From: Robinsoniella peoriensis
GTDB taxonomy: Bacteria; Bacillota; Clostridia; Lachnospirales; Lachnospiraceae
NCBI RefSeq assembly: GCF_000797495.1
Contig: NZ_JTGN01000007.1
Location: 381,817-445,816 of the forward strand
Direction of reading: 5' to 3'
Length of the DNA: 64,000 nucleotides
Below the pieces are notes generated by a model. That model did no database searches. It worked only from the letters and a program-made list of their open reading frames with translations, and was not told the origin of the DNA. The translations under genes and the position numbers were made by a program. Below, one piece after another: positions 8,809 through 17,124 of this stretch (positions are counted from its first letter, which is position 1; each line of letters begins with the position of its first letter).

Positions 8809-8844
8809 AAGGCTGGGTCCTTTTGTGGATACCCAGCCTTTTTT
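8809..8844 (+). terminator. Rho-independent terminator, probably bidirectional
   Basis: AAGGCTGGGTCC pairs with GGATACCCAGCCTT around a short loop, followed by TTTT. The A-rich left side lets it also serve the convergent DUF378 gene. Confidence 0.9.
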
Positions 8845-8858
8845 GCGGCATGTAACAA

Positions 8859-9071
8859 TTAATCTCTGCCCATCTGGCCGATGCGGCCATAGATACTAAT
8901 CATATATAATCCCGCAAGCCCAACCAGAGCATAAACAATTCTTGAAATCCAGCTCATATTGCCGAATAAAAAGGCTACGAGGTCGAATTTGAAGAATCCG
9001 ATTAATCCCCAATTGATCGCACCAATGACCACAAGTGTCAATGAAGTATAATCTAACCATTTAGAATTCAT
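8859..9071 (-). CDS. DUF378 family small membrane protein
   Basis: The 70-residue protein has two membrane segments, with the family hallmarks LTLVVIGAINWGLIGFF near the N-terminus and SRIVYALVGLAGLY in the second helix. DUF378 proteins are short bacterial membrane proteins of unknown function, often stress-linked in annotation. The ribosome binding site on the - strand is AAGGAGG, about 10 bases before the ATG. It stands alone between a shared terminator and the divergent HlyD-like gene. Confidence 0.88.
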   Translation of the reverse strand: MNSKWLDYTSLTLVVIGAINWGLIGFFKFDLVAFLFGNMSWISRIVYALVGLAGLYMISIYGRIGQMGRD

Positions 9072-9192
9072 TTGCTTTTTACCTCCTTATAGTGGTTATT
9101 TTCTATTTTTTCCAATTTACTAAATTTTATACAAAAATCTAGGTTGTCCAATCGAAATGAACGTGGTAAAATGTTCGGGAAGGGAGGCTACA

Positions 9193-10698
9193 ATGTTGCC
9201 TATTAAGAAAAAAAACAAAAAAATAACGAAAATGAAGCGTTTTCCACTTTTTAATATCGGTACTCTGATGTTTGGAATCGTTTTTGTATATATGATAATC
9301 TGCATAGTGATATATCTGACAAGTACTCATGTAACAGCCTATGAAGTCACAGCCGGCCCGCTGTCCGGAAACTACCGATTCAGTGCTTTGGCATTAAAGT
9401 CCGAAAAAATAGTAACAGCCGAACAATCCGGCAATATTAATTATTATGCCCGGGAAGGCTCAAAAGTAGGCGCCGGAAATAACGTTTATTCTATTGGCGG
9501 AGCGCTTCAGACAACGACACCTGCCACGACGCCGGCTACAACAACTGATACCCAAAAAAAAGAATCAGAAACCAATGCTGAAGGACAGTCAGAGTCCTCA
9601 TCCGGAACCGAGTCAGAAACTACCCAGGTACCAGCCGAAACTGAAGCTGCAGTTGATTATCTGGACAGTAAAAGCTTATCCAAGGTAAGAAGTAATATGG
9701 CAAACTTTGCTTCCGGTTTTAACGAAATGTCTTTTCAGAATGTCTACAATTTTAAAGCAGATACCGAAAGCACTGTCTTAGAACTGGCAAATGAAAAAGC
9801 GTTGTCCGATCTGGAAAACTCTGACGGTCAGCTTTCTGTTCTGGGCAGCCTCTATCAGGCTCCACAGGAAGGAATAGTAGTATATGCGGTAGATGAGTAT
9901 GAGAATCTGACCATAGAGGATATAAAACCGGAATCTTTTGATCAGAAAAATTACCATAAGCAGAATCTCCGTCTGAATAAATCGGTAAAAACAGGAGATG
10001 CGGTATATAAACTGGTCACCGATGAAAACTGGTCACTGATTATTCCTCTGGATAAAAAACTGTTAACGGAACTGACCGATAAAACAACAGTACGTTTTCG
10101 TTTCCTGAAGGATGGCACTGCATTTAACGCAGATTTCTCCATTATTCAGAATGGAGAAAATTCTTATGGAAAACTGGATATTAGTAATTCTGTCATTCGG
10201 TACGCCGGAGAGCGTTTTGTAGATATTGAGCTGGTGTTAAACAGAGAGACCGGACTCAAAATACCAAAAAGTGCAATCGCGGAAAAGCAGTTCTTCAAAA
10301 TCCCTAAAGAATTTGTTACAGAGAACAAAGAAAATGACAATGAAGTCAGCATTCTGAAAGAGAGCGTGGGAAAAGACGGAAAAACTGTAACGAAATACAT
10401 AACTGCAACTGTTTATGAAAAAACGGATACGGATTATTATGTGGGTACGACGCTTTTTAAGGTGGGTGACTATATATTGAAGAAAGATTCTTCCAAAAAG
10501 TACCAGATTTCAGAAACTGGAAGCCTGCAGGGTGTTTATAATATAAATAAAGGATATGCCGTATTCCGGGAAATTACTATCATAGATGAAAATGAGGAAT
10601 ACTGTATTGTATCAGCGGGTTCTTCATACGGCCTGTCTCAATATGACCGTATTGTTCTGAATGCAAATACGGTAAATGATGAAGATATTGTTTATTAA
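9193..10698 (+). CDS. HlyD-like membrane-anchored protein
   Basis: The ATG at 9193 follows GGGAGG; an in-frame ATG at 9157 lacks this. A lysine-rich N-terminus leads into one membrane helix (about residues 20 to 45), so the bulk of the 501-residue protein is outside. It has an N-terminal barrel-sandwich half (YEVTAGPLSGNYRFSALALKSEK), a linker rich in Thr, Ser and Glu (about residues 105 to 155), a helical stretch, and a second half with APQEGIVVYAVD. This is the layout of HlyD/membrane-fusion proteins. It sits upstream of yggS-sepF-ylmH with no exporter beside it, so a structural role at the division site is as likely as efflux. Function not established. Confidence 0.75.
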   Translation: MLPIKKKNKKITKMKRFPLFNIGTLMFGIVFVYMIICIVIYLTSTHVTAYEVTAGPLSGNYRFSALALKSEKIVTAEQSGNINYYAREGSKVGAGNNVYSIGGALQTTTPATTPATTTDTQKKESETNAEGQSESSSGTESETTQVPAETEAAVDYLDSKSLSKVRSNMANFASGFNEMSFQNVYNFKADTESTVLELANEKALSDLENSDGQLSVLGSLYQAPQEGIVVYAVDEYENLTIEDIKPESFDQKNYHKQNLRLNKSVKTGDAVYKLVTDENWSLIIPLDKKLLTELTDKTTVRFRFLKDGTAFNADFSIIQNGENSYGKLDISNSVIRYAGERFVDIELVLNRETGLKIPKSAIAEKQFFKIPKEFVTENKENDNEVSILKESVGKDGKTVTKYITATVYEKTDTDYYVGTTLFKVGDYILKKDSSKKYQISETGSLQGVYNINKGYAVFREITIIDENEEYCIVSAGSSYGLSQYDRIVLNANTVNDEDIVY

Positions 10699-10860
10699 AG
10701 CTGAGGATATTGTCTATTAAGAATGAGGATATTGTCTATTAAGAATGAGGATATTGTCTATTAAGAATGAGGATATTGTCTATAAAGCAAATAAGATAGT
10801 TAATTAAAGATATTGATATAGTCAATTAAAGCTAAAGCTATAGTCTATTAACAGGAGGAT
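10678..10860 (+). repeat. 22-bp tandem repeat derived from the preceding gene's 3' end
   Basis: Units start at 10703, 10725, 10747 and 10769. The first three are identical (GAGGATATTGTCTATTAA plus GAAT) and the fourth is slightly changed. The unit matches the last codons of the upstream gene (GAAGATATTGTTTATTAA). Further decayed copies containing GATAT or TATAGTC and ATTAA extend to the yggS ribosome binding site. Confidence 0.92.
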
Positions 10861-10863
10861 TCA

Positions 10864-11559
10864 ATGATGTTAAAAGAAAATCTATATGATATACAAAAGC
10901 GGGTAGAAGCCGCTTGTAAAAGGGCCGGACGGGACAGCTCAGAAGTCACCCTTATTGCAGTCAGTAAGACAAAACCCGTAACTATGATCGAAGAAATCAT
11001 GGCTGAGGGAGTCGTTGATTTCGGTGAAAATAAACCACAGGAATTAAAGGATAAATACGAAATTCTTCCAAAAAACTTAAAATGGCATATGATTGGCCAC
11101 CTACAGAGGAATAAAGTGAAGTATATTATAGATAAAGCCTGTATGATCCATTCCGTAGACAGTTTACGTCTGGCGGAAACCATCCAGCAGGAGGCAGAAA
11201 AACAGGGGCTGGTCATGCCTGTGCTGATTGAGGTAAATATTGCCAAAGAAGAGTCGAAATTTGGCGTATCCCTGGAAGATACCGAAGAATTGGTACGCAA
11301 GACGGCGAAACTCCCTAATCTCAGAGTGGAAGGGCTGATGACAATTGCACCTTTTGTCGAAAAAGCTGAACGAAACAGGGTATATTTCGAAAATTTAAGA
11401 AAATTATATGTTGACATCAAAAGCAAAAACATTGATAATGTTAATATGTGCAATTTGAGTATGGGCATGACAGGTGACTACGAAATTGCCATTGAGGAAG
11501 GTGCAACTCTGGTACGCGTTGGGACAGGCATCTTTGGTGAAAGAAATTACGTGAAATGA
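10864..11559 (+). CDS. yggS: YggS/PROSC-type PLP-binding protein
   Basis: A pyridoxal-phosphate homeostasis protein with an alanine-racemase-like barrel but no known catalysis. The PLP lysine lies in LIAVSKTKP. Other family blocks are FGENKPQEL, WHMIGHLQRNKVKYI, EVNIAKEESKFG and NLSMGMTGDYEIAIEEGATLVRVGTGIFG. The 231-residue length is normal. AGGAGG precedes two adjacent ATG codons. It lies immediately before sepF and ylmH, the conserved ylm division cluster of Gram-positive bacteria. Confidence 0.96.
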   Translation: MMLKENLYDIQKRVEAACKRAGRDSSEVTLIAVSKTKPVTMIEEIMAEGVVDFGENKPQELKDKYEILPKNLKWHMIGHLQRNKVKYIIDKACMIHSVDSLRLAETIQQEAEKQGLVMPVLIEVNIAKEESKFGVSLEDTEELVRKTAKLPNLRVEGLMTIAPFVEKAERNRVYFENLRKLYVDIKSKNIDNVNMCNLSMGMTGDYEIAIEEGATLVRVGTGIFGERNYVK

Positions 11560-11588
11560 TAAAACGATAGGAAGATAGGAGATTTATA

Positions 11589-12173
11589 ATGAGTGTTTTG
11601 GATAAGTTCTTGAATGCAATGAAGTTGAATGACGACGATTACGACGATGATGATTTTTTAGATGATGAAATCGACGATTATGAGGAAGAACGTCCGAAAA
11701 AGCGTTTCTTTAATAAAATAGAAGAAGATGACTATGATGACTATGACGATTATGATAACAGGTCCGCTCAGGTTCCAAAAATGAAGAGTCAAAATAAAGG
11801 GCAGCAGAAGGTGAAACCTGTTCATCAGCAGCAAAGCACTAGCAGTAAAGTATCACCTATGCGTCCCAGAAAGTCAGGGATTGGTATGGAAGTATGTGTA
11901 ATTAAACCAAGGAGCATGGAAGATGCGAGAGAAATTACGGAGACACTTCTTGCAAGCTGCACAGTGGTATTAAACATGGAAGGATTAGATCTGGATATTG
12001 CCCAGAGAATCATAGACTTTGCTTCTGGTTCCTGCTATGCTATCAATGGAAATCTGCAAAAGATCAGTAATTACATTTTCATTATAACTCCATCGGGTGT
12101 AGATGTCTCCGGTGATTTCCAGGAAATATTGAGCGGAGCGTTTGACGTACCCTCTATTCACACAGGTTACTAG
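11589..12173 (+). CDS. sepF: SepF cell-division protein
   Basis: SepF anchors FtsZ to the membrane and shapes the septum. The N-terminus (MSVLDKFLNAMKLN) is the amphipathic membrane-targeting helix. A very acidic Asp/Tyr-rich linker (about residues 12 to 60) and a Gln/Lys-rich stretch follow. The C-terminal globular domain (about 97 to 190) has VCVIKPRSMEDAREI, LDLDIAQRIIDFASGSCYAING and the final strand. The 194-residue length fits. It is preceded by yggS and followed 9 bases later by ylmH. Confidence 0.96.
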   Translation: MSVLDKFLNAMKLNDDDYDDDDFLDDEIDDYEEERPKKRFFNKIEEDDYDDYDDYDNRSAQVPKMKSQNKGQQKVKPVHQQQSTSSKVSPMRPRKSGIGMEVCVIKPRSMEDAREITETLLASCTVVLNMEGLDLDIAQRIIDFASGSCYAINGNLQKISNYIFIITPSGVDVSGDFQEILSGAFDVPSIHTGY

Positions 12174-12181
12174 GTTTCATT

Positions 12182-12955
12182 ATGAATAAAGACGAAGAAT
12201 TGTTTCAAAAGCGGCTGGCTGATCTGGCTGACCGGGCTTTATCGAAAGGTATCACGCTGTACAGTGATTTTATGAATCTGAATGAACTGAATATTTTTCA
12301 TAGCTCTACCCAAAAGTTTTCCTATATCAGCTGGAAAACTTTTGGTGGTTATGAACTCGCAGAGCGTCAGATGGCAGCCTTTATTCCTGATGCTTTTTCT
12401 TTGCGTTCGGAAGTAGAAATAATAGAGAATTTCCCTATAGCGTGCATACAGATCGCACCATTAAACCAGAAATTTGCAGATGTACTGAATCACAGGGATT
12501 ACTTAGGCGCCATTCTAAATCTGGGAATTGAACGAAGTAAAATAGGGGACATCCTGGTGATGGATCAGTCTGCCTATCTTTTTTGTTGTAAAGGAATGTC
12601 TGAGTTTATCTGCAAGGAACTGACACGTATCAAACATACGGTAATATCCTGTAAAGCAGTTCCTTTTTCTGAGCTCGCTTATACGCCCAAAACAGAGCTC
12701 ATCAAGGGGACAGTAGCTTCTATTCGTCTGGATTCCCTTTTGGCGCTTGCTTTTAAAACTTCCAGAAGCAGCCTGGTATCTCTGATCGAAACCGGAAAAA
12801 TCTTTGTAAATGGGAAGTTAATTACTTCCAATGGTTATGCCTTGAAAGAGGGAGACATAATATCAGCCCGTGGCTATGGGCGTTTTCGTTATGTTACAGC
12901 ACTCTCTCAGTCAAAAAAAGGGCGAACCTTTGTTGAAATCGAAAAATATATATAG
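12182..12955 (+). CDS. ylmH: YlmH-like S4-domain RNA-binding protein
   Basis: The 257-residue protein has an N-terminal domain of the YlmH family (GYELAERQMAAFIPD, then LNHRDYLGAILNLGIERSKIGDI). A C-terminal S4 domain (about residues 178 to 240) contains SRSSLVSLIETGKIFVNG. In other Firmicutes YlmH binds the ribosome and takes part in rescue of stalled peptidyl-tRNA; it was first noted as a division-cluster gene. Here it lies between sepF and aroB. divIVA, which often follows ylmH, is absent from this spot. Confidence 0.93.
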   Translation: MNKDEELFQKRLADLADRALSKGITLYSDFMNLNELNIFHSSTQKFSYISWKTFGGYELAERQMAAFIPDAFSLRSEVEIIENFPIACIQIAPLNQKFADVLNHRDYLGAILNLGIERSKIGDILVMDQSAYLFCCKGMSEFICKELTRIKHTVISCKAVPFSELAYTPKTELIKGTVASIRLDSLLALAFKTSRSSLVSLIETGKIFVNGKLITSNGYALKEGDIISARGYGRFRYVTALSQSKKGRTFVEIEKYI

Positions 12956-12968
12956 GAGAAACCACCTT

Positions 12969-14093
12969 ATGAAGTATACAGCAGAACACAAAAGCCTTCC
13001 GGTACATAAAGAAGGAAAAGAAATTTATCAGATTCATTTTGAGAATGATTTTGAAAAATTAGAATCTTATTTAAGCGAACTGGATGTAAAAACTAAGAAA
13101 CTTTGTATCGTAACCGATTCAAATGTAGGCGCACTTTATGCCGGTACACTTACCGGGATATTGGAAAAAGTGTGCGCCAGAGTCACTGTATTCACTTTTC
13201 CTGCAGGAGAAGAAAATAAAACATTGGATACCGTCAGGAATTTATATGAACATCTCATTTTAGAACATTTTGACCGAAAAGATATGCTGGTAGCTTTAGG
13301 CGGCGGCGTTGTCGGTGACCTCACCGGATATGCTGCAGCTACCTACCTGCGGGGCATTTCCTTTATACAGGTTCCCACTTCTCTTTTAGCCCAGGTGGAC
13401 AGCAGTATCGGCGGTAAAACCGGAGTCGATTTCGATCGTTACAAAAATATGGTAGGTGCTTTTCATCAGCCCAAAATGGTATATATGAATATGTCGGCAC
13501 TGAAGACACTTCCGGATGAACAATTTTACTGCGGTATGGGTGAAATTTTAAAACATGGCTTAATCAAAGATGCCGGTTACTATGAATGGGTAATCGAACG
13601 GATGAGTGAAATTACCGAACGGGACAGTCAGACACTACTGGACATGGTTGAGATCAGCTGTAAAATCAAACGCCGGGTCGTAGAACAGGATCCATATGAA
13701 AAAGGAGACCGGGCACTGTTAAACTTCGGGCATACCATCGGCCATGCCATTGAAAAACTGAAAAATTTCGAATTGCTTCATGGACAGTGCGTTGCTCTGG
13801 GATATGTTGCCGCAGCGCACATTTCCTGGAAACGGGAACTGCTCAGTACCGAAGAGTTCTTTGAAATCCGGGATATGAATGTGGGATTTGATCTTCCTGT
13901 ATCTTTTTCAGGGCTGGATTCTAAAGACATCCTGGATGCTACCAAACTGGATAAAAAGATGGAAGCCGGGCAAATCAAATTTATCTTACTAAAAGGAATC
14001 GGCCGTGCTTACATTGACAAAACGGTAACGGATGAGGAAATACTTGCTGCTGTCGACTTTTTAAATGCGGAAATAGAGGATGAAAATGAATAA
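12969..14093 (+). CDS. aroB: 3-dehydroquinate synthase
   Basis: Second step of the shikimate pathway: converts DAHP to 3-dehydroquinate using NAD and a divalent metal. The ATG at 12969 has GGAGAAACC upstream. The frame is open further back but overlaps ylmH without a ribosome binding site. Family blocks are PAGEENKTLDTV, LGGGVVGDLTGYAAATYLRG, PTSLLAQVDSSIGGKTGVD, and the metal-binding region with NFGHTIGHAIE. The 374-residue length is normal. Its end overlaps lspA by eight bases, so the two are probably co-translated. Confidence 0.97.
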   Translation: MKYTAEHKSLPVHKEGKEIYQIHFENDFEKLESYLSELDVKTKKLCIVTDSNVGALYAGTLTGILEKVCARVTVFTFPAGEENKTLDTVRNLYEHLILEHFDRKDMLVALGGGVVGDLTGYAAATYLRGISFIQVPTSLLAQVDSSIGGKTGVDFDRYKNMVGAFHQPKMVYMNMSALKTLPDEQFYCGMGEILKHGLIKDAGYYEWVIERMSEITERDSQTLLDMVEISCKIKRRVVEQDPYEKGDRALLNFGHTIGHAIEKLKNFELLHGQCVALGYVAAAHISWKRELLSTEEFFEIRDMNVGFDLPVSFSGLDSKDILDATKLDKKMEAGQIKFILLKGIGRAYIDKTVTDEEILAAVDFLNAEIEDENE

Positions 14094-14622
14094 AAATAAC
14101 AAAAAATTAATATGCTGGGTAATGGGCATTATTGCTTTCGCTTTATTACTAGGACTGGATCAGTTCACAAAGCATCTGGCTGTATCCAATCTGGCAGGGC
14201 AGGAGCCATTTGTACTGATCCCGGGCGTCTTTGAACTGCAATACCTGGAGAACCGCGGTGCAGCTTTTGGTATGTTTCAGAACCAGCGATGGCTGTTTCT
14301 AATTATGGCAGTGATTATTTTAGCTTTTATCGGCTACTGCTATCAGAAATTCCCGGTTACAAAGCATTATCTTTGGCTTCGCATTACCTGTGTTCTCCTT
14401 GGCGCAGGTGCGGTTGGGAATATGATTGATCGCGTTGTAAATGGATTTGTAGTTGACTTCTTCTACTTTTCCCTCATCGACTTCCCGATCTTTAATGTAG
14501 CTGACTGCTATGTGGTTGTCTCCCTGATCTTACTGATTATCCTAATCTTTTTCTACTACAAGGAAGAGGACTTCGCCTGTCTGTCCCTCAGGCATAAAAC
14601 TGCATCAAAAGAGGAGAACTAG
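14086..14622 (+). CDS. lspA: Lipoprotein signal peptidase II
   Basis: Membrane aspartyl protease that removes the signal peptide from prolipoproteins. Four membrane segments are visible. The key motifs are LDQFTKHLA, NRGAAFGMFQ, NMIDRVVNGFVVDFF and NVADCYV, which include the two catalytic Asp residues. The start overlaps the end of aroB. The ATG at 14086 is better spaced from AGAGG than the ATG at 14080. The C-terminal tail after the last helix is longer and more charged than in E. coli. Several likely substrates (lipobox proteins of the sugar ABC systems) lie further along the window. Confidence 0.95.
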   Translation: MNKNNKKLICWVMGIIAFALLLGLDQFTKHLAVSNLAGQEPFVLIPGVFELQYLENRGAAFGMFQNQRWLFLIMAVIILAFIGYCYQKFPVTKHYLWLRITCVLLGAGAVGNMIDRVVNGFVVDFFYFSLIDFPIFNVADCYVVVSLILLIILIFFYYKEEDFACLSLRHKTASKEEN

Positions 14623-15531
14623 ATGGAAACCATACATTTTACCGTATCCGCAGAAGATAACAGTCTGCGGATTGATAAATATCTGTCGGATAATATGGGC
14701 GAGATGTCCAGATCTTATCTTCAAAAACTGCTCAAGTCAGAAGATGTGAAGGTAAATGATAAAACCGTTAAGGCAAATTATAAGGTGGCTTCCGGTGATG
14801 TGATAAGCGTTACCGTACCAGAACCGGAAGAAGTAAATATCCAGCCGGAAGACATTCCACTGGATATTTTATATGAAGATGAAGACCTTATTGTGGTAAA
14901 TAAACCAAAAGGCATGGTCGTACATCCCAGTGCCGGTCATTTCAGCCAAACCCTGGTTAATGCCCTTATGTTCCACTGCCGTGAAGAATTATCCGGTATC
15001 AACGGCGTTATGCGCCCCGGAATCGTTCACCGGATAGATATGAATACCACCGGCTCTTTGCTGGTATGCAAAAATGATTTTACACACAATCATATTGCGG
15101 AACAGTTAAAGGAACATACTATTCAGAGAAAATACCGGGCTATCGTCCACGGCGTCCTGAAAGAAGATGACGGTATTGTGGACGCCCCCATCGGCAGACA
15201 TCACACAGACCGAAAGAAGATGGCAGTAAACTATAAAAATGGAAAACCTGCGGTCACTCATTACCATGTCTGCCAGCGTTTTTCCAATTTCACGTATATT
15301 GAATGCCAGTTGGAAACCGGTCGTACCCACCAGATACGTGTCCATATGAAAAGTATCGGACATCCCATTTTAGGGGATGATGTCTACGGTCCCATAAAGT
15401 GTCCTTATCACCTGCAGGGGCAGACACTGCATGCTATGCTCCTTGGATTTATACATCCCAGAAAAAAATGCTATATGGAATTTACGGCACCTCTGCCAGA
15501 GTATTTTATAAATTTACTGAATAAATTATAA
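14623..15531 (+). CDS. rluD: RluD/RluA-family RNA pseudouridine synthase
   Basis: An S4 RNA-binding domain (about residues 14 to 72, RIDKYLSDNMGEMSRSYLQKLL) is followed by the pseudouridine synthase domain. The catalytic loop reads GIVHRIDMNTTGSLLV; the Asp of HRxD is the catalytic residue. Downstream motifs are KYRAIVHG, LETGRTHQIRVHM and GHPILGDDVYG. The 302-residue length is normal. It begins at the base after the lspA stop, the usual lspA-rluD (ylyB) pairing. RluD homologues modify helix 69 of 23S rRNA; the exact target here is not shown by sequence. Confidence 0.93.
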   Translation: METIHFTVSAEDNSLRIDKYLSDNMGEMSRSYLQKLLKSEDVKVNDKTVKANYKVASGDVISVTVPEPEEVNIQPEDIPLDILYEDEDLIVVNKPKGMVVHPSAGHFSQTLVNALMFHCREELSGINGVMRPGIVHRIDMNTTGSLLVCKNDFTHNHIAEQLKEHTIQRKYRAIVHGVLKEDDGIVDAPIGRHHTDRKKMAVNYKNGKPAVTHYHVCQRFSNFTYIECQLETGRTHQIRVHMKSIGHPILGDDVYGPIKCPYHLQGQTLHAMLLGFIHPRKKCYMEFTAPLPEYFINLLNKL

Positions 15532-15614
15532 TAATTAAGTGAAATTAGTATACATTGTACCAAAATTGTTTTATAATAGTAACATAAAGCAAAGGTAGAA
15601 AGGATGTGTTTTGT

Positions 15615-16244
15615 ATGGCTTGTAAATCAATTATAACAATCGGAAGAGAATTTGGTAGTGGCGGTAAAGAAATTGGTATGAAGCTGGCAGACTCCTTAGG
15701 CATCAAGTGCTATGATAAGGAACTTCTCGACAGAGCAGCAAAAGACAGCGGCATCTGTCAGGAATTATTTGAAAATCATGATGAGAAACCGACAAACAGT
15801 TTCTTATATTCACTGGTTATGGATACATATTCCATGGGATATTCATCAGCAGCATTCTCAGATATGCCAATTAATCACAAAGTATTTTTGGCTCAGTTCA
15901 ATGCTATTAAAGATATCGCAAAAGAAGGTCCATGCGTAATCGTCGGCCGTTGTGCAGACTATGCGTTAGCAGATTTTCCGGATTGTATCAATGTCTTTAT
16001 CCATGCAAGTATGGAAAATAAAATTAACAGAATTGCCGCTAAATATGACCTGACGAATGCAAAAGCAAAAGATCTGATTATTAAAACAGATAAAAAACGT
16101 GCCAGCTATTACAATTACTTTTCCAGTAAAAAGTGGGGGGAAGCAACCGGATATCATCTTTGTGTAGACAGTGGTTTTCTTGGTGTTGACGGCACCGTTG
16201 AAGAACTGTTAAGTTTTATTAAGATCAAAGAAAGCAGATCATAA
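15615..16244 (+). CDS. Cytidylate kinase-like family protein
   Basis: A P-loop kinase-type protein of 209 residues. The N-terminal SIITIGREFGSGGKEIG is the glycine-rich nucleotide-binding loop of the cytidylate-kinase-like group. CVIVGRCADYAL is the second conserved block, and DKKRASYYNYFSSKKWGEA carries the lid arginines and lysines. Such proteins are common in Clostridia beside or instead of true Cmk, and their substrate is unproven. The ATG at 15615 follows AAAGGATG. A good -10 (TATAAT) about 45 bases upstream suggests its own promoter, shared with dtd. Confidence 0.85.
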   Translation: MACKSIITIGREFGSGGKEIGMKLADSLGIKCYDKELLDRAAKDSGICQELFENHDEKPTNSFLYSLVMDTYSMGYSSAAFSDMPINHKVFLAQFNAIKDIAKEGPCVIVGRCADYALADFPDCINVFIHASMENKINRIAAKYDLTNAKAKDLIIKTDKKRASYYNYFSSKKWGEATGYHLCVDSGFLGVDGTVEELLSFIKIKESRS

Positions 16245-16266
16245 GTCAGAAAGGGAAGCACCGAAG

Positions 16267-16704
16267 ATGAAATTTGTAATTCAAAGAGTAACACATGCCA
16301 GCGTTAGAGTTGATTCCGAAATTATTGGCACTATCGAAAAAGGGTTTCTGGTACTGATTGGCATCAGCCAGACAGATAACCGTGAAACAGCGGATTCCCT
16401 GGTAAAGAAAATGACCGGGCTTCGCATCTTTGAAGATGAAAATGGTAAGACCAATCTGTCCTTAAAGGATGTGGATGGCAGCCTGCTGCTGATTTCCCAA
16501 TTCACGCTTTACGCAAACTGTAAGAAGGGCAACCGCCCAAGTTTCATAGAAGCCGGTGAACCAAAGATGGCAGAAGAGTTGTATGAATACATTATTGCAG
16601 AATGTAAAAAGCAGGTGCCAAATGTCCAGAGAGGCAGTTTTGGTGCCGACATGAAAGTAGAGTTATGTAATGATGGACCTTTTACGATCATCTTAGAATC
16701 CTGA
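16267..16704 (+). CDS. dtd: D-aminoacyl-tRNA deacylase
   Basis: Hydrolyses D-aminoacyl-tRNAs, protecting translation from D-amino acids and mis-acylated Gly-tRNA(Ala). The 145-residue protein starts MKFVIQRVTHASVRVD, has LLISQFTLYANCKKGNRPSF (the SQxTL motif with the active-site Thr), and ends with the NxGPxT-type motif NDGPFTIILES. All are diagnostic. It follows the kinase-like gene by 22 bases and is closed by a strong terminator. Confidence 0.97.
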   Translation: MKFVIQRVTHASVRVDSEIIGTIEKGFLVLIGISQTDNRETADSLVKKMTGLRIFEDENGKTNLSLKDVDGSLLLISQFTLYANCKKGNRPSFIEAGEPKMAEELYEYIIAECKKQVPNVQRGSFGADMKVELCNDGPFTIILES

Positions 16705-16721
16705 CTTCAAAGCTGTAGGAT

Positions 16722-16770
16722 AGCCCGAAGTTTACATAACAATATTACGTAAACTTCGGGCTTTGTTTTA
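16722..16770 (+). terminator. Rho-independent terminator after dtd
   Basis: AGCCCGAAGTTTAC pairs perfectly with GTAAACTTCGGGCT around a 13-base loop, followed by TTGTTTTA. Confidence 0.93.
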
Positions 16771-16797
16771 TATTTTAGAAAATCCGGACACAATATA

Positions 16798-17090
16798 TGT
16801 TATAGATGCATTAAAAGATCTGACAGATGTAGTGAATTTATTTTTGAAGACAATGGAATCGGAATGAAACCTGAATTTATAGATCATATCTTTACGAGTT
16901 ACAGGCAATAAATACCGCATTGACACACATAGATGCAGAAACGATACTAAAAAAGATACCCATCATCGCCATGAGTGCAAATACTTTTGCAGAAGACATA
17001 GACATGGCATTACAATCCGGTATGAATGATCAGCTGGCAAACCCGCCTGACATACCGCAAATTATGAATATTCTAAACAAATGGTTGTAA
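16798..17090 (+). pseudogene. Remnant of a hybrid sensor kinase/response regulator
   Basis: Two fragments in different frames are visible. The first (about 16834-16908) reads FIFEDNGIGMKPEFIDHIF, the ATP-binding DxGxGM region of a histidine kinase, and ends in a stop. The second (about 16902-17090, another frame) reads IPIIAMSANTFAEDIDMAL, then QSGMNDQLANPPDIPQIM and a stop. This is the C-terminal part of a receiver domain of the kind found in hybrid kinases; the usual conserved Lys-Pro is here Asn-Pro. Most of the gene has been deleted. It lies between the dtd terminator and rnjA, so nothing transcribes it obviously. Confidence 0.85.
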
Positions 17091-17124
17091 ACAATATTAA
17101 CAGAAAAACACTAGGAGGTTTCAA

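Noticed and set aside
10703..10790. Possible CRISPR array (regular short repeats)
   Set aside because: The 22-bp units are directly adjacent with no spacers and match the end of the upstream gene. This is a simple tandem repeat.
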